DNA of 64,000 nt from Streptomyces sp. NBC_01463 (GCA_036227345.1 CP109468.1:310001-374000), one strand, 5' to 3'; shown: positions 35,092 through 43,812, counted from the stretch's first letter. Notes: generated by a model from the sequence alone, not told the origin. Numbers and translations are program-made.

Positions 35092-35118
35092 GGGCTGTCC
35101 CGCAAAATTCCTGGCGGG
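35089..35118 (+). repeat. Stop-coupled repeat, copy 3 (TAA + GGGCTGTCCCGC)
   Basis: The stop TAA is followed at once by GGGCTGTCCCGC, then AAAATTCCT and GGCGGG. Compared with copy 2 the inner palindrome is present but the outer arm ACAGCCC is missing, as if truncated. The about 300 bases that follow, to the permease gene, show no recognised gene. Confidence 0.6.
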
Positions 35119-35415
35119 CGCACGACGACAGCTACGGGACCTCGCCGCGTTGTCGGAATGCCTGAATACATCCAGTCAGCATCTGCCCGGTGGGCAGGAC
35201 GGTATCCGCACCACCGAGCAGGTGGGCCTGCTGTGCCCGCTCGCACCCGCTGCCTTCCGCCTGCAGCGGGTGCCACGCCTTCTCCGAACGGGGGCACGCC
35301 GTGTGCGGTGACGTCCAGACGCAGCCGGACTGAGCGGACACGCACACGTGCTGACTAACTGCACGCCCTGCGGCTTGTGAGGGAGATCCCTTCGGACAGA
35401 GGCTATGTTCTCCGG

Positions 35416-36891
35416 TCAGCCGGTGAAAGAGTCCGCCTCTCCCGGCTCGGTCTCCATGGCCTGGCGGTCGAACCTCAGCATGGCAAGGAAGAACAGGCCG
35501 CCGAGCACGAGCAGGCCCACCACGATCACCACGGAGACAAAGGCCTCTTCCGGGGTCACCAGAACGAACAACGCGATGAGCGTCCACAGCAGTGCGCAGA
35601 TGGCGACCGGTAGTTCGAAGCGTCCGAGGTCGAAGGCTCCCTTCTTCCGGCTCAGGCGTCCGCGCACCGTCAGGTAGAGCACGATGGTCGAGCCGTAGGT
35701 GAGGGCGGGGAGGATCGTCGAGGCCGTGATCAGCTCCAGCAGCGCGGCCCCCGGCAGTGCGACCATCAGGACGACGCCGAGAGCGAAGACCAGAACGGTC
35801 GCCGGGATCGGCGTCCTCGTCCGGGGGTTCACCCGCCGCATCAGCCGGTGGGCGGGGAAGCGCGCGTCGCGCGACATCGCGAACACCAGCCGCGAGCACG
35901 CGACCATCACCACGATCCCGGCGCCGAAGAACGCGATGGTGATGGCGGCCAGCAGCGCCCTCTCCACCATCGGACCGAGCTGGTCGCGCATGATCGCCGC
36001 GACCGGTGAGCCCTCGGCGCTGACGCGGGGGATGTCGTCGATCGCGATGGTGAGCGTGATGAGGAACAGCATGCCCAGCACCCCGGCCGCCACGACCGAC
36101 CCCACGATCGCGCGCGGAACGGTGCGGAACGGGTCCTTGGCCTCCTCGGCCAGGTTCGCCGCCGAGTCGAAGCCGACGAGCGTCGCAAGCCCCATGATCA
36201 TCGCAAGCATCAGCCCGCCGCCGACCCCGAAATAGCCGGGGGCGTTCTCGACGACACCACGCGAGGTGAGGTTGCCCACCGCGCCGTCGCCCGTGACGGC
36301 CACGGCGATGACGAGCGCGATCGCCACCACCACGACAAGCGCCAGTTCGAGCCCGACCGCGACCGTGTTGATCAGACTGACGATACGTGTGGAGGCCACG
36401 GCCAGCACGGTCTGGACGAGCAGCACCACCAGTGTGATCAGGCGCGCGGCGTCCTCGTCCGGCGCGATGCCGACGAGCGGCATGAACGCCTGGCTGGCGA
36501 GTGCGTTGTCGACCGCCACCACGCCGATCGCCAGGTACGAGAAGGTCAGCCACCCGAACCACCAGCCGATCTTCGGGCTGGCCAGCCGCGAGGCCCACTG
36601 GTACGAGGAACCGCTGAGCGGGATACGGGCCGCGAACTGGGCGACCACCAACGCCACCAGGGTCTGTCCGACCGCGGCGACGATCCATAGCCAGATCCCG
36701 ACCGGCCCTGCGGTCACCAGGACTTCGTCGAAAGTCGCAAAGATGCCGACCGCCACCGAGATGAACGCGAACGAGATCGCGAACACCTGGAAGGAGCCGA
36801 GCGTCCGCTTCAGCTCCTGCCGGTAGCCGCCGGCTTCGACGGGTCCCGCATCGCCCTGCGCAGCGGACGATGACTCCGCCACGGCGGCCAC
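35416..36891 (-). CDS. APC-family amino-acid permease
   Basis: A 491-residue membrane protein with about 12-13 helices. The N-terminal LKRTLGSFQVFAISFAFISVAVGIF, the IPLSGSSYQWASRL loop of helix 3, and the LATLVGFDSAANLAEEAKDPFRTVPRAI motif of helix 8 are typical of amino acid/polyamine/choline permeases of the GABA/amino-acid group. It probably imports an amino acid or amine with a cation. The GTG start at 36891 has GGGAG upstream. A strong hairpin lies in the likely leader (36908-36937). Confidence 0.9.
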   Translation of the reverse strand: MAAVAESSSAAQGDAGPVEAGGYRQELKRTLGSFQVFAISFAFISVAVGIFATFDEVLVTAGPVGIWLWIVAAVGQTLVALVVAQFAARIPLSGSSYQWASRLASPKIGWWFGWLTFSYLAIGVVAVDNALASQAFMPLVGIAPDEDAARLITLVVLLVQTVLAVASTRIVSLINTVAVGLELALVVVVAIALVIAVAVTGDGAVGNLTSRGVVENAPGYFGVGGGLMLAMIMGLATLVGFDSAANLAEEAKDPFRTVPRAIVGSVVAAGVLGMLFLITLTIAIDDIPRVSAEGSPVAAIMRDQLGPMVERALLAAITIAFFGAGIVVMVACSRLVFAMSRDARFPAHRLMRRVNPRTRTPIPATVLVFALGVVLMVALPGAALLELITASTILPALTYGSTIVLYLTVRGRLSRKKGAFDLGRFELPVAICALLWTLIALFVLVTPEEAFVSVVIVVGLLVLGGLFFLAMLRFDRQAMETEPGEADSFTG

Positions 36892-36907
36892 CTCACTCCC
36901 GGGGCTC

Positions 36908-36937
36908 CCCCTGCCCGAGGCACACCGCGGGCAGGGG
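36908..36937 (-). promoter_or_regulatory. Leader hairpin upstream of the permease
   Basis: CCCCTGCCCG and CGGGCAGGGG are perfect 10-bp arms with a 10-nt loop, ending 16 bases before the permease GTG. If transcribed with the gene, it would sit next to the ribosome site and could affect translation or act as an attenuator. It is followed upstream by the direct repeat AAATGGTG/AAATGGTG at about 36950-36965. Confidence 0.45.
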
Positions 36938-37318
36938 CTGATCAGTGCACCATTTTCACCATTTCCAGCCTCTATCTCCCGTTCGACTCGCGAGTGCGGC
37001 TGTGCGGATGCCGATCCCCCTCCCGCCACGCCGCGCAGGTCGGACGGGCAACCCGGACGCAACGCCGCGCGAGCCGTCGACCCCGGCCTGACCCGCACCC
37101 TCAGCCAGTGCGGCTGACCAGCGGCAGGTGCCTTGGGCAGGAAGAGGCCAGGTACGCGCCTTGGCGCGTGGTGTGAGGGGTGCGGGCCGGAGTGCCGTCC
37201 GCGCTGCCGGTCCGTCGACCGCGTGGTCCTTAGACTTCCTTGTCGTTTGCCGCCCATCCTTGGCTTTGGGCAGCCCCCGATCCCGCGGGCGCCGCCGGAG
37301 AGGCAGAAAGGCGTGACG
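36938..37318. other. Divergent intergenic region without a recognised gene
   Basis: About 380 bases between the permease (minus) and the response regulator (plus). No supported gene. A hairpin-like GCGCCTTGGCGC stretch occurs near 37157-37168. Promoters for both directions are expected here. Confidence 0.4.
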
Positions 37319-38011
37319 ATGGCGGCGACCGGCAGGCCGGAAGTGCTCGTGGTGGACGACGATCCGGGCGTGCGCGAGGCCCTGGGCCTGGGACTCGGGC
37401 TGGAAGGCTTCACGGTGCGCCTCGCCGAGGACGGCAGGGCCGCGCTTGCGCAGGTTGCCGAGCGGCTGCCGGCGGTGATCGTGCTGGACGTGACGATGCC
37501 GGGCCTGTCCGGCATCGAGGTGGTCCGGTCCCTGCGCACGCAGGGGCGGACGCTGCCGGTGTGCATGCTGTCCGCCCGCGACGAGGTCGACGACCGGGTC
37601 GCGGGACTCGCGGCCGGAGCCGACGACTACGTCGTCAAGCCGTTCTCCGTCGCCGAACTGGCGGCACGTCTGCACGCACTGGTCCGCCTGCACGAGTCGA
37701 CGGCCGTCAGACCCCTGGTCATCGGCGACATCACGATCGAGCCGGCCCGGCGCACGGCCGCCCGCGCGGGGCGCGACCTGCCCCTGACCACGCGCGAGTT
37801 CGATCTCCTCGTGGCGCTCGCGCACCGGCCCGGACAGGTCCTCTCCCGCGCCCAGCTCCTGGAGCAGGTCTGGGGCTACACCTGGGACGTCGACACCAAC
37901 GTCGTGGATGTCTTCATCGGCTACCTCCGCAAGAAGCTCGAAGCGGACGGCCGTCCCCGTGTGCTGCGGACCGTTCGCGGGGTCGGCTTCGTCCTGCGCA
38001 CCGGCCCGTGA
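37319..38011 (+). CDS. OmpR/PhoB-family response regulator
   Basis: A 230-residue two-domain regulator. The receiver has Asp13/Asp14, the phospho-acceptor Asp57 (VLDVTMPG), Ser85 and Lys107 (VVKPF); the C-terminal winged helix (about 130-228) has TTREFDLLVALAHRPGQVLSR and VIGYLRKKL-like recognition helix DVFIGYLRKKLEA. The ATG at 37319 is 7 bases after AAAGG; a GTG six bases earlier is possible. It overlaps the sensor kinase gene by 4 bp, forming a two-component operon of unknown signal. Confidence 0.93.
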   Translation: MAATGRPEVLVVDDDPGVREALGLGLGLEGFTVRLAEDGRAALAQVAERLPAVIVLDVTMPGLSGIEVVRSLRTQGRTLPVCMLSARDEVDDRVAGLAAGADDYVVKPFSVAELAARLHALVRLHESTAVRPLVIGDITIEPARRTAARAGRDLPLTTREFDLLVALAHRPGQVLSRAQLLEQVWGYTWDVDTNVVDVFIGYLRKKLEADGRPRVLRTVRGVGFVLRTGP

Positions 38012-39399
38012 AGTGGCGCCCGCGCAGCCTGCGCACCCGGATCAGTGTCGCGGTCGCCGTGCTGGTCACGGTCGTCGTCGCGCTCGCCGGGCTGGTCATC
38101 GTCGCCCGGATCGACCACCGCGACCGCGCCGACGTCGACCGCCAGCTCGCCACCCGTGCCGGAAAGGTCCACCAGGACGCCGACAAGCTGCTGGGGAAGG
38201 GCGACCACGCCGACGGTGACGGAGACGGCGGACAGGACGACTACGGCGGGCTGTTGGCCGGCAGTCAGACGCTGGTCCGTCTCATCTCCGACGGTCAGGT
38301 CATCGCCCAGCGAGGCGAGACCCCGCCCGCCCCGCTCCCGCTGCCGGCCCGCGACGGCTACAGCACGGTCGAGGCCGGCGGACAGACCTGGCGCACTCTG
38401 ACCCAGCCCCTCAACAGCGCCGGTGACCGTCTCGAAGTCCTCCAGGGCATCGACCCGATCGAACGCCGTCTCGCCGACAACACCGCCGTCGTCGCCGCCG
38501 TCACCCTCGCCGCCGCTGTGGTCGCCGCCGCGGGAGTCTGGCTGATCACCCGGATCATCCTCCAGCCGCTCCAGCGCCTGCGCACCGGCGCTCTGGCCGT
38601 CAGCGCCGACACCACCGGCCCGCGCCTTCCCGAGATCACCCGCCCCCAGGAAGTCGCCGACCTCTCCCGCGCCCTGAACGGGATGCTCGACCAGCTGCGT
38701 ACCAGCATGGAGGCCACCCGCCGCTTCACCGCCGACGCGGGCCACGAACTGCGGACTCCCCTCACCACGCTCGGCATGACGATCGAGACCCTCCGGCGCA
38801 ACCCCGAGCTGTCCGAAGCGCAGCGCGCCCGCGCACTGGAAACCATGGGCGCGGAGCACCACCGCATCACCGCGCTCCTCACCGGGCTCCAGACCCTCGC
38901 CCGCGGTGACGCGCACGCCCTGCCCGACCGTGTCCCCGTCGACCTCGGCGAGCTCCTCGACGAAGCCGTCGCCCACGCGGCCCGCCGCCACCGCACCACT
39001 ACCTACCGGCTCACCGTCGATGCGCCCGCGACGGTGGACGGCTGGCCCGTCGGGCTGCGCCTGGCCATCGACAATCTCCTCGACAACGCCGCTCTCCACG
39101 GTCGCCCGGACGGCACCGCCGACGTCCGCCTCACCCATGAGGCGCACACCGTCCGGATCACCGTCAGCGACGACGGTCCCGGCATCCCACCAGGTCAGCG
39201 CGCCGCCATGAAGGACCGATTCACCCGCGGTCCACGCACCCGTGCACCCGGTTCCGGACTCGGTCTGGCCCTCGTGGAACAGCAGGCGCACCTCCACGAC
39301 GGCTCACTTCACCTCGGCGCGAGCCCCGCCGGCGGGCTCCGGGCGGCCTTCACCGTTCCCGACGCTCACCGCAGCCACCCGGGGCGCGCCCCGTCCTGA
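38008..39399 (+). CDS. Sensor histidine kinase
   Basis: A 463-residue membrane kinase with transmembrane helices at about 11-34 and 158-181, an extracytoplasmic sensor loop between them containing an Asp/Gly-rich segment (about 66-80), a HAMP domain, the H-box FTADAGHELRTPL with His246, the N-box LAIDNLLDNAALHG and the G-boxes SDDGPGIP and GSGLGLAL. It autophosphorylates and passes phosphate to the coupled regulator. The GTG start overlaps the regulator stop. Confidence 0.93.
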   Translation: MKWRPRSLRTRISVAVAVLVTVVVALAGLVIVARIDHRDRADVDRQLATRAGKVHQDADKLLGKGDHADGDGDGGQDDYGGLLAGSQTLVRLISDGQVIAQRGETPPAPLPLPARDGYSTVEAGGQTWRTLTQPLNSAGDRLEVLQGIDPIERRLADNTAVVAAVTLAAAVVAAAGVWLITRIILQPLQRLRTGALAVSADTTGPRLPEITRPQEVADLSRALNGMLDQLRTSMEATRRFTADAGHELRTPLTTLGMTIETLRRNPELSEAQRARALETMGAEHHRITALLTGLQTLARGDAHALPDRVPVDLGELLDEAVAHAARRHRTTTYRLTVDAPATVDGWPVGLRLAIDNLLDNAALHGRPDGTADVRLTHEAHTVRITVSDDGPGIPPGQRAAMKDRFTRGPRTRAPGSGLGLALVEQQAHLHDGSLHLGASPAGGLRAAFTVPDAHRSHPGRAPS

Positions 39400-39445
39400 C
39401 CGGCCCGGCCGGGCTCCCGTCGCGGGCGAACCCGGTCGCCGGCCG

Positions 39446-40024
39446 TCAGCCCAGCGAGGCGCTCGCCTTCCGCAGCTCGGCGAGGGCCGCCAGCACGTAG
39501 CCGGCGAGGTCCTCCTTGGCCTCGGGGTCGGCCTCGGACCACTGGGCGTACCCGCGCTTGAAGGCGAGCACGCCGAGCTCGCCCGCGAGAGCGGCGGTCG
39601 GGTCGGGCACTCCGCGGGCGACCAGGGCGGTCGTCATCGCGGCCGCGAGGCTCACGCTCTTGAGTGCGTCACGTTCCTGAAGCTCGGTGCTGGCGGCGAC
39701 GGCCGCCTTGAGGCGCGGCGCGAGCTCCCGGTTGATGGGGCCCATCGTGCTCGATGCACGTTCGAGACCGGCGGCGACCGCGGCGAGCGGGGCGTCGTCG
39801 GCGGGGGCCTCGTGGATGCCCTCGGTCAGCAGCCGGCTCAGCGTCTCCTGCCCCGCCACCAGCAGTTCCCGCTTGTCGGGGAAGTACCGGAAGAAGGTGC
39901 TCCTGGTGACCCCGGCGCGCTCGGCTATCTGCGCGACCGTCGTGGCGTCGTACCCCTGCTCGCTGAACAGGTCGACCGCCGCCACGACGAGGCGTTCGCG
40001 CGCTCCTGGTTCCCATCGGCTCAT
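39446..40024 (-). CDS. TetR-family transcriptional regulator
   Basis: A 192-residue repressor. The helix-turn-helix TVAQIAERAGVTRSTFFRYFPDKREL lies at about residues 29-54; the rest is a helical ligand domain. The second ATG (40024) is preferred: a TAGAAT -10-like hexamer lies 7 bases upstream. Two 24-bp palindromes with identical arms lie between this gene and the divergent epimerase gene; one touches its own promoter, so autorepression is likely. Confidence 0.9.
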   Translation of the reverse strand: MSRWEPGARERLVVAAVDLFSEQGYDATTVAQIAERAGVTRSTFFRYFPDKRELLVAGQETLSRLLTEGIHEAPADDAPLAAVAAGLERASSTMGPINRELAPRLKAAVAASTELQERDALKSVSLAAAMTTALVARGVPDPTAALAGELGVLAFKRGYAQWSEADPEAKEDLAGYVLAALAELRKASASLG

Positions 40025-40038
40025 GAGTCTCATTCTAT

Positions 40039-40062
40039 GTGATGGGACTCCTGTCCCATCAC
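40039..40062. promoter_or_regulatory. TetR operator O1
   Basis: GTGATGGGAC and GTCCCATCAC are perfect 10-bp inverted arms around TCCT. It lies 15 bases before the TetR start and just upstream of the TAGAAT hexamer, where a bound repressor would block transcription. Confidence 0.8.
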
Positions 40063-40071
40063 CCTGTTAGA

Positions 40072-40095
40072 GTGATGGGACAAGGGTCCCATCAC
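40072..40095. promoter_or_regulatory. TetR operator O2
   Basis: The same 10-bp arms as O1 around AAGG. The two centres are 33 bp apart, about three helical turns, so two dimers could bind on one face. It lies 38 bases before the epimerase start. Confidence 0.8.
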
Positions 40096-40133
40096 GGTCG
40101 GCCCCCCAGCCTCATCACCCGCGGGAGAGTTCC

Positions 40134-41015
40134 ATGCGCGTCTTCGTCACCGGTGGCACCGGTCTGATCGGCTCCACCGTCGTCGCCGAACTGCTCGGCA
40201 ACGGCCACACCGTCCTCGCCCTCGCCCGCTCCGACGCCTCCGCGCAGGCCGTCGAGGCGGCCGGCGCCGAACCGCTACGGGGCTCCCTCACCGACCTGGA
40301 CGTCCTGCGCGCAGGCGCCGCCCAGGCCGACGGGGTGATCCACCTGGCGTTCAGCAACGACTTCAGCAGCCCAGAAGCACTCGCGCGGGCCGTCTCCGAG
40401 GAGAGCGCCGCCATCGCCGCGCTCGGCGAGACGCTGGTCGGCAGCGACCGCCCGTTCGTCACCGTCTCCGGAACCCCCGCCGCGCCGGGCCGCGCCTCCA
40501 CCGAGACCGACCCGGTGCCGACCGACGGCCCGGTCGGTGGCCGCGGCGTCGCGGTCACGGCGGCCCTGGACCTGGCCTCGCGCGGGGTCCGGACCGCGGC
40601 CGTGCGGCTGCCGCGCACGGTGCACAACGAAGGCGCGGGCGGTTTCGCCGGAATGCTGACCGGCATCGCGCGCCAGAGCGGAGTGTCCGGCTACCCGGGC
40701 GACGGCACCCAGCGCTGGCCGGCCGTGCACGCGCTCGACGCGGCCGTCCTCTTCCGCCTCGCCCTGGAGGCCGCGCCGGCCGGTACGTCCTGGCATGCCG
40801 TGGCCGACGAGGGCGACGCCGTACGGGACATCGCCGCGGTCATCGGCCGCCGTCTGGGTGTGCCGGTGGAGTCGGTGCCGGAGGAGACGTACGGCCCGCT
40901 GGGCCCGGTCTTCGCGAACGACCAGCCCTCGTCCAGCGCCCACACCCGCCAGACCCTCGGCTGGCAGCCGAAGCACCCGAGCCTGCTGGAGGACCTGGAG
41001 AACATCGGGTCCTGA
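40134..41015 (+). CDS. NAD(P)-dependent epimerase/reductase (extended SDR)
   Basis: A 293-residue extended SDR. GGTGLIG at residues 7-13 is the cofactor turn. The middle has VSGTPAAPG where family members carry a Ser/Thr-rich strand, and a C-terminal part with TLGWQPKHPSLLEDLE. The typical YxxxK is not clear (GGRGVAVTAALD at the expected place), as in several atypical SDRs related to NmrA or YwnB-like oxidoreductases. A GGGAGAG ribosome site precedes the ATG. It is probably repressed by the divergent TetR protein through the two operators. Confidence 0.82.
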   Translation: MRVFVTGGTGLIGSTVVAELLGNGHTVLALARSDASAQAVEAAGAEPLRGSLTDLDVLRAGAAQADGVIHLAFSNDFSSPEALARAVSEESAAIAALGETLVGSDRPFVTVSGTPAAPGRASTETDPVPTDGPVGGRGVAVTAALDLASRGVRTAAVRLPRTVHNEGAGGFAGMLTGIARQSGVSGYPGDGTQRWPAVHALDAAVLFRLALEAAPAGTSWHAVADEGDAVRDIAAVIGRRLGVPVESVPEETYGPLGPVFANDQPSSSAHTRQTLGWQPKHPSLLEDLENIGS

Positions 41016-41329
41016 CCGGCGGGTCGCCGGCCCGGGCCGGCAACGCCACCGGGACGACGCTTCACGGACACCTGTTCCACCATCGGTGGCGTGCGAGCGC
41101 CGGGACCGGCTCCCCTCCCGCCGCGGCGGTCATCACGTACGTCCCGCTCCCGGCGGGCCGGTGGGCTCCGGGCCTTCGATGGACACCTGGCAGCCGCCCG
41201 GCCAGGGGTACGGGCTGCCACCAGACCCACTTGCACAGCATCTGCATGTACGGGGCTCCGTGTGCCGGCCGGCCGGCGAACCAGGCCCAGCGGATGCGGC
41301 GTTGCGACGGGGCAAGGGCAGGCATGCGA

Positions 41330-41367
41330 ATGGGTGCGACCGACGAGGGGACCCCGGTCGCACCCAT
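41330..41367. terminator. Strong hairpin, terminator-like
   Basis: ATGGGTGCGACCG and CGGTCGCACCCAT are perfect 13-bp arms with a 12-nt loop. It lies 315 bases after the epimerase stop, rather far for its terminator, so it could also terminate or belong to an unannotated transcript. Confidence 0.5.
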
Positions 41368-41400
41368 AGCCCGTCCCGCCCGATACGTGGATCGGAGTGG

Positions 41401-41489
41401 GCGGCGGAAAGGGTTGGAGCAGCAGACGTGCGGTGAAGCCCACCCCGTCGGGGTGGAATACCGTCTGCTGGTCAAACCCTTCCCGTCAC
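41401..41489. other. Long imperfect stem-loop, possible structured RNA or palindromic element
   Basis: Arms 41401-41428 and 41462-41489 pair at 23 of 28 positions; the inner nine, CAGCAGACG/CGTCTGCTG, are perfect. Inside is a second hairpin, CCACCCCG-T-CGGGGTGG (41440-41456). No open frame explains it. It could be a small RNA, a mobile palindromic element or a cruciform site. Confidence 0.45.
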
Positions 41490-41739
41490 CGTTCTGAACG
41501 GGCCACGGAATTCCAGCCAAACGACCGCACCGCACACGCCATGTAGCGATTTGTCATGGAATCCCGCACATGCAGCACTGTGATCACGGTCCGGCAGGAC
41601 TGCAGGCCAGCGTCTCGCACCTGCCCAGCATGACGGGTCAACAGATGGATATCTTCGGCCGGTTTTTATCGCTAAGCCCCATGAACATAAATAGGCTGCG
41701 TGCCGCACGCGACGTCTCACACCCGGGGGGTTTCAACGA

Positions 41740-42561
41740 ATGAACAAGAAGGCTCTGCGCGATCTCCTCACGGAACGCCGCGCCCTGATCGATCCGACCG
41801 GCCACGGCTTCCAGCGTCCCGCGAGACAAGGCCGGCGCGCCCCCGGTCTGTCCCAGCACCAGGTCGATCAGCTGTGCCACCGCACCCTCGGCACATACCG
41901 GCGGCTCGAGTCCGGCTCGTACCCGAACCCGCCCGTCGACCTGCTGCGCGACATCGCTGTCCTCTTCGCGCTGAACGAGCAGGAGTGGGTATCCCTGTGC
42001 CGGTACGCGGGAATCGGCGACCCGCCCTCCCCTCTCACCCCCCGCTCCGGCAAGGAGGTCCCCGGGGTGTGGCAGGAGGCCGTCGACGGCATGACGCACA
42101 TGGCCTACGTGACGGACGCCTCGTGGGAACTGATCGCGTACAACGCCCCGTTCACCCGCCTCTTCCCCAACGGGCGGGTCCCGGCGAACACCATGCGGTG
42201 GATGCTCCTCGACCCCGATGGAAGGAGCACCCTCACCGACTGGGCGACCGCCTGGGCGCCCCTCGTACTCCCCCAGTTGCGGGCCGCGCTCGCCACCCGG
42301 CCCGACGACGAAGTGCTCCGCCGGATCGAGAAGGAGGTCGCCGTCGATCCCGCGTGCGCACCGATCTGGGAGAGCGGCGGTGCCCATATCCACCCCGACG
42401 GTGACGAACGCCCGCTCCTGCACGCCTCCGACGGCCCCGGCTGGGTGACGATGTGCGCCGCGCAGCCCATGACCGCGCCCGGCGCCCGCCTGATCGTCCT
42501 CGTGTTCCACCCCGGGGCCCGTCGGGCGCACTCCCGCGTACCCGTACTCCACGCCCCGTAA
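41740..42561 (+). CDS. XRE-family regulator with MmyB-like ligand domain
   Basis: A 273-residue regulator. Residues about 20-85 are a helix-turn-helix (RAPGLSQHQVDQLCHRTLGTYRRLESG), and about 105-270 are the MmyB-like PAS-type domain (WELIAYNAPFTRLFPNG, NTMRWMLLDP, WATAWAPLVLPQLRAA), which binds fatty-acid-like ligands in studied members. Such regulators often sit next to secondary-metabolism or redox genes; here a type III PKS follows 180 bases later on the same strand. The upstream region is AT-rich. Confidence 0.88.
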   Translation: MNKKALRDLLTERRALIDPTGHGFQRPARQGRRAPGLSQHQVDQLCHRTLGTYRRLESGSYPNPPVDLLRDIAVLFALNEQEWVSLCRYAGIGDPPSPLTPRSGKEVPGVWQEAVDGMTHMAYVTDASWELIAYNAPFTRLFPNGRVPANTMRWMLLDPDGRSTLTDWATAWAPLVLPQLRAALATRPDDEVLRRIEKEVAVDPACAPIWESGGAHIHPDGDERPLLHASDGPGWVTMCAAQPMTAPGARLIVLVFHPGARRAHSRVPVLHAP

Positions 42562-42741
42562 CCCGGCGGAACCCAGAAGGGGCGCAACGGAACCGCGGCG
42601 GACCCTCCACGGAACCCGCCGGGGCACGGACTGCACGTTCTGTTCCCGAAGCTGCTCTGATCAGGGGCAATACCCGGCTCGAGTGCCTTAGGTTGTGGTC
42701 ACCCCCCACATGCCGCCGCACCCTGTCCGCCGGAGGATGTC

Positions 42742-43791
42742 GTGCCCGCCTACATAGCCCGCCCCAGCACTGTTTTCCCCGCCCACAAGGTCACCACAGG
42801 GGAGATCGCCGACGACATCCGCGCCCACCACCCCGGCCATCCCCGCCTGGGCGCGATCCTCCGCATCGTCAACAACACCGGTGTGAACACCAGGTACTTC
42901 ACCCGCCCCCTCGACGCCCCGACCGTGTCCGGGACCGCGGGCATCGACGCCCGGGCCGCCGCCGCGTTCGGTGACGCCGTCGACATGGCGGTACAGGCGG
43001 CCCGCACCACCCTGACCCGCCATCACCTCACCCCGGACGACGTGGACGCGGTCATCACCACGCACTCCACCGGCTGGGCCGTCCCCAACCTCGACATCCA
43101 CCTCATCGACCGCCTCGGCCTGAGACCCGGCGTCCGCCGCATTGCGCTGACGACGCTCGCCTGCGCCGGTGGCACCCAGGCCCTGATCCGGGCCGTCGAC
43201 ATGGTCACCGCGCGGCCCGGCATCCGCGTCCTCGTCGTCGCCGCCGAGGTCATCTCCGCCGTGTACAACCACCAGGACGACGCCGTGGAGCACATGATCT
43301 ACAAGGCCCTCTTCGGGGACAGCGCGGCAGCGACCCTCGTCACCAGCACCCCTCTGGGCCCCGGCCTGGCCGTCGACTCCCCCGCCGACACGTACGAGCA
43401 CGTCCTCCCCCACAGCCTCACCCGCTACAACGGGCGGGCCGACGCGACCGGCTTCCACTTCGACTCCACGAAGGAAGCGCTGACCGCGGCGGACGACGTC
43501 CTCCCCCACCTCCTGGACTGGCTCGGCCGGCGTGTCGTCGACTTCGGCGTCATCCACCCGGGCAGCGCGCGCATCATCACCGACACCGCCACCGCGCTGG
43601 GCCTCGACGCGCACGACACCCGGCACTCCACCAGCACCCTCGCCGAAGAGGGCAATCTCGGCGGCGTCTCCGTCCTCCGGATACTGGAGCGCACCCACAC
43701 CACCCCGCCTCCCGCGGGCGCGGCCGGCGTCACCGTCGCGTACGGGCCCGGTTTCGCCACGGCGGCCATCCGCGCCACCTGGCAGGACTGA
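42742..43791 (+). CDS. Type III polyketide synthase (chalcone/stilbene synthase family)
   Basis: A 349-residue homodimeric ketosynthase. The triad is Cys141 (LACAGG), His272 (VIHPGS) and Asn305 (EEGNLGG); GFHF at 237-240 and NNTGVNTRYFTRPL near 44-57 match the family. The end YGPGFAT replaces the usual GFGPG-x-T, and the CTG-x-x-P loop is replaced by HSTGWAVP, so it is not a typical RppA or germicidin synthase. It condenses a starter CoA with malonyl-CoA units to a pyrone or resorcinol. The GTG start follows GGAGGATGTC. Neighbouring regulator may control it. Confidence 0.9.
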   Translation: MPAYIARPSTVFPAHKVTTGEIADDIRAHHPGHPRLGAILRIVNNTGVNTRYFTRPLDAPTVSGTAGIDARAAAAFGDAVDMAVQAARTTLTRHHLTPDDVDAVITTHSTGWAVPNLDIHLIDRLGLRPGVRRIALTTLACAGGTQALIRAVDMVTARPGIRVLVVAAEVISAVYNHQDDAVEHMIYKALFGDSAAATLVTSTPLGPGLAVDSPADTYEHVLPHSLTRYNGRADATGFHFDSTKEALTAADDVLPHLLDWLGRRVVDFGVIHPGSARIITDTATALGLDAHDTRHSTSTLAEEGNLGGVSVLRILERTHTTPPPAGAAGVTVAYGPGFATAAIRATWQD

Positions 43792-43812
43792 CCCCCGTCG
43801 CGGACCGGCCGG

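Larger units (their letters stand above)
41016..41739. other. Long intergenic region with RNA-like structures but no recognised gene
   Basis: 724 bases. Frames on both strands lack a supported start and protein family. It holds a 13-bp perfect hairpin (41330-41367), a long imperfect stem-loop (41401-41489), and, at 41500-41735, an AT-rich stretch that must hold the promoter of the MmyB-type regulator. Confidence 0.5.

Noticed and set aside
35092..35415. Possible small gene after the secreted protein
   Set aside because: Several short frames are open in both directions; none has a start site or family likeness.
41401..41489. Integron attC site or tRNA
   Set aside because: No integrase gene, no attC consensus boxes, and the pairing does not fold as a cloverleaf.
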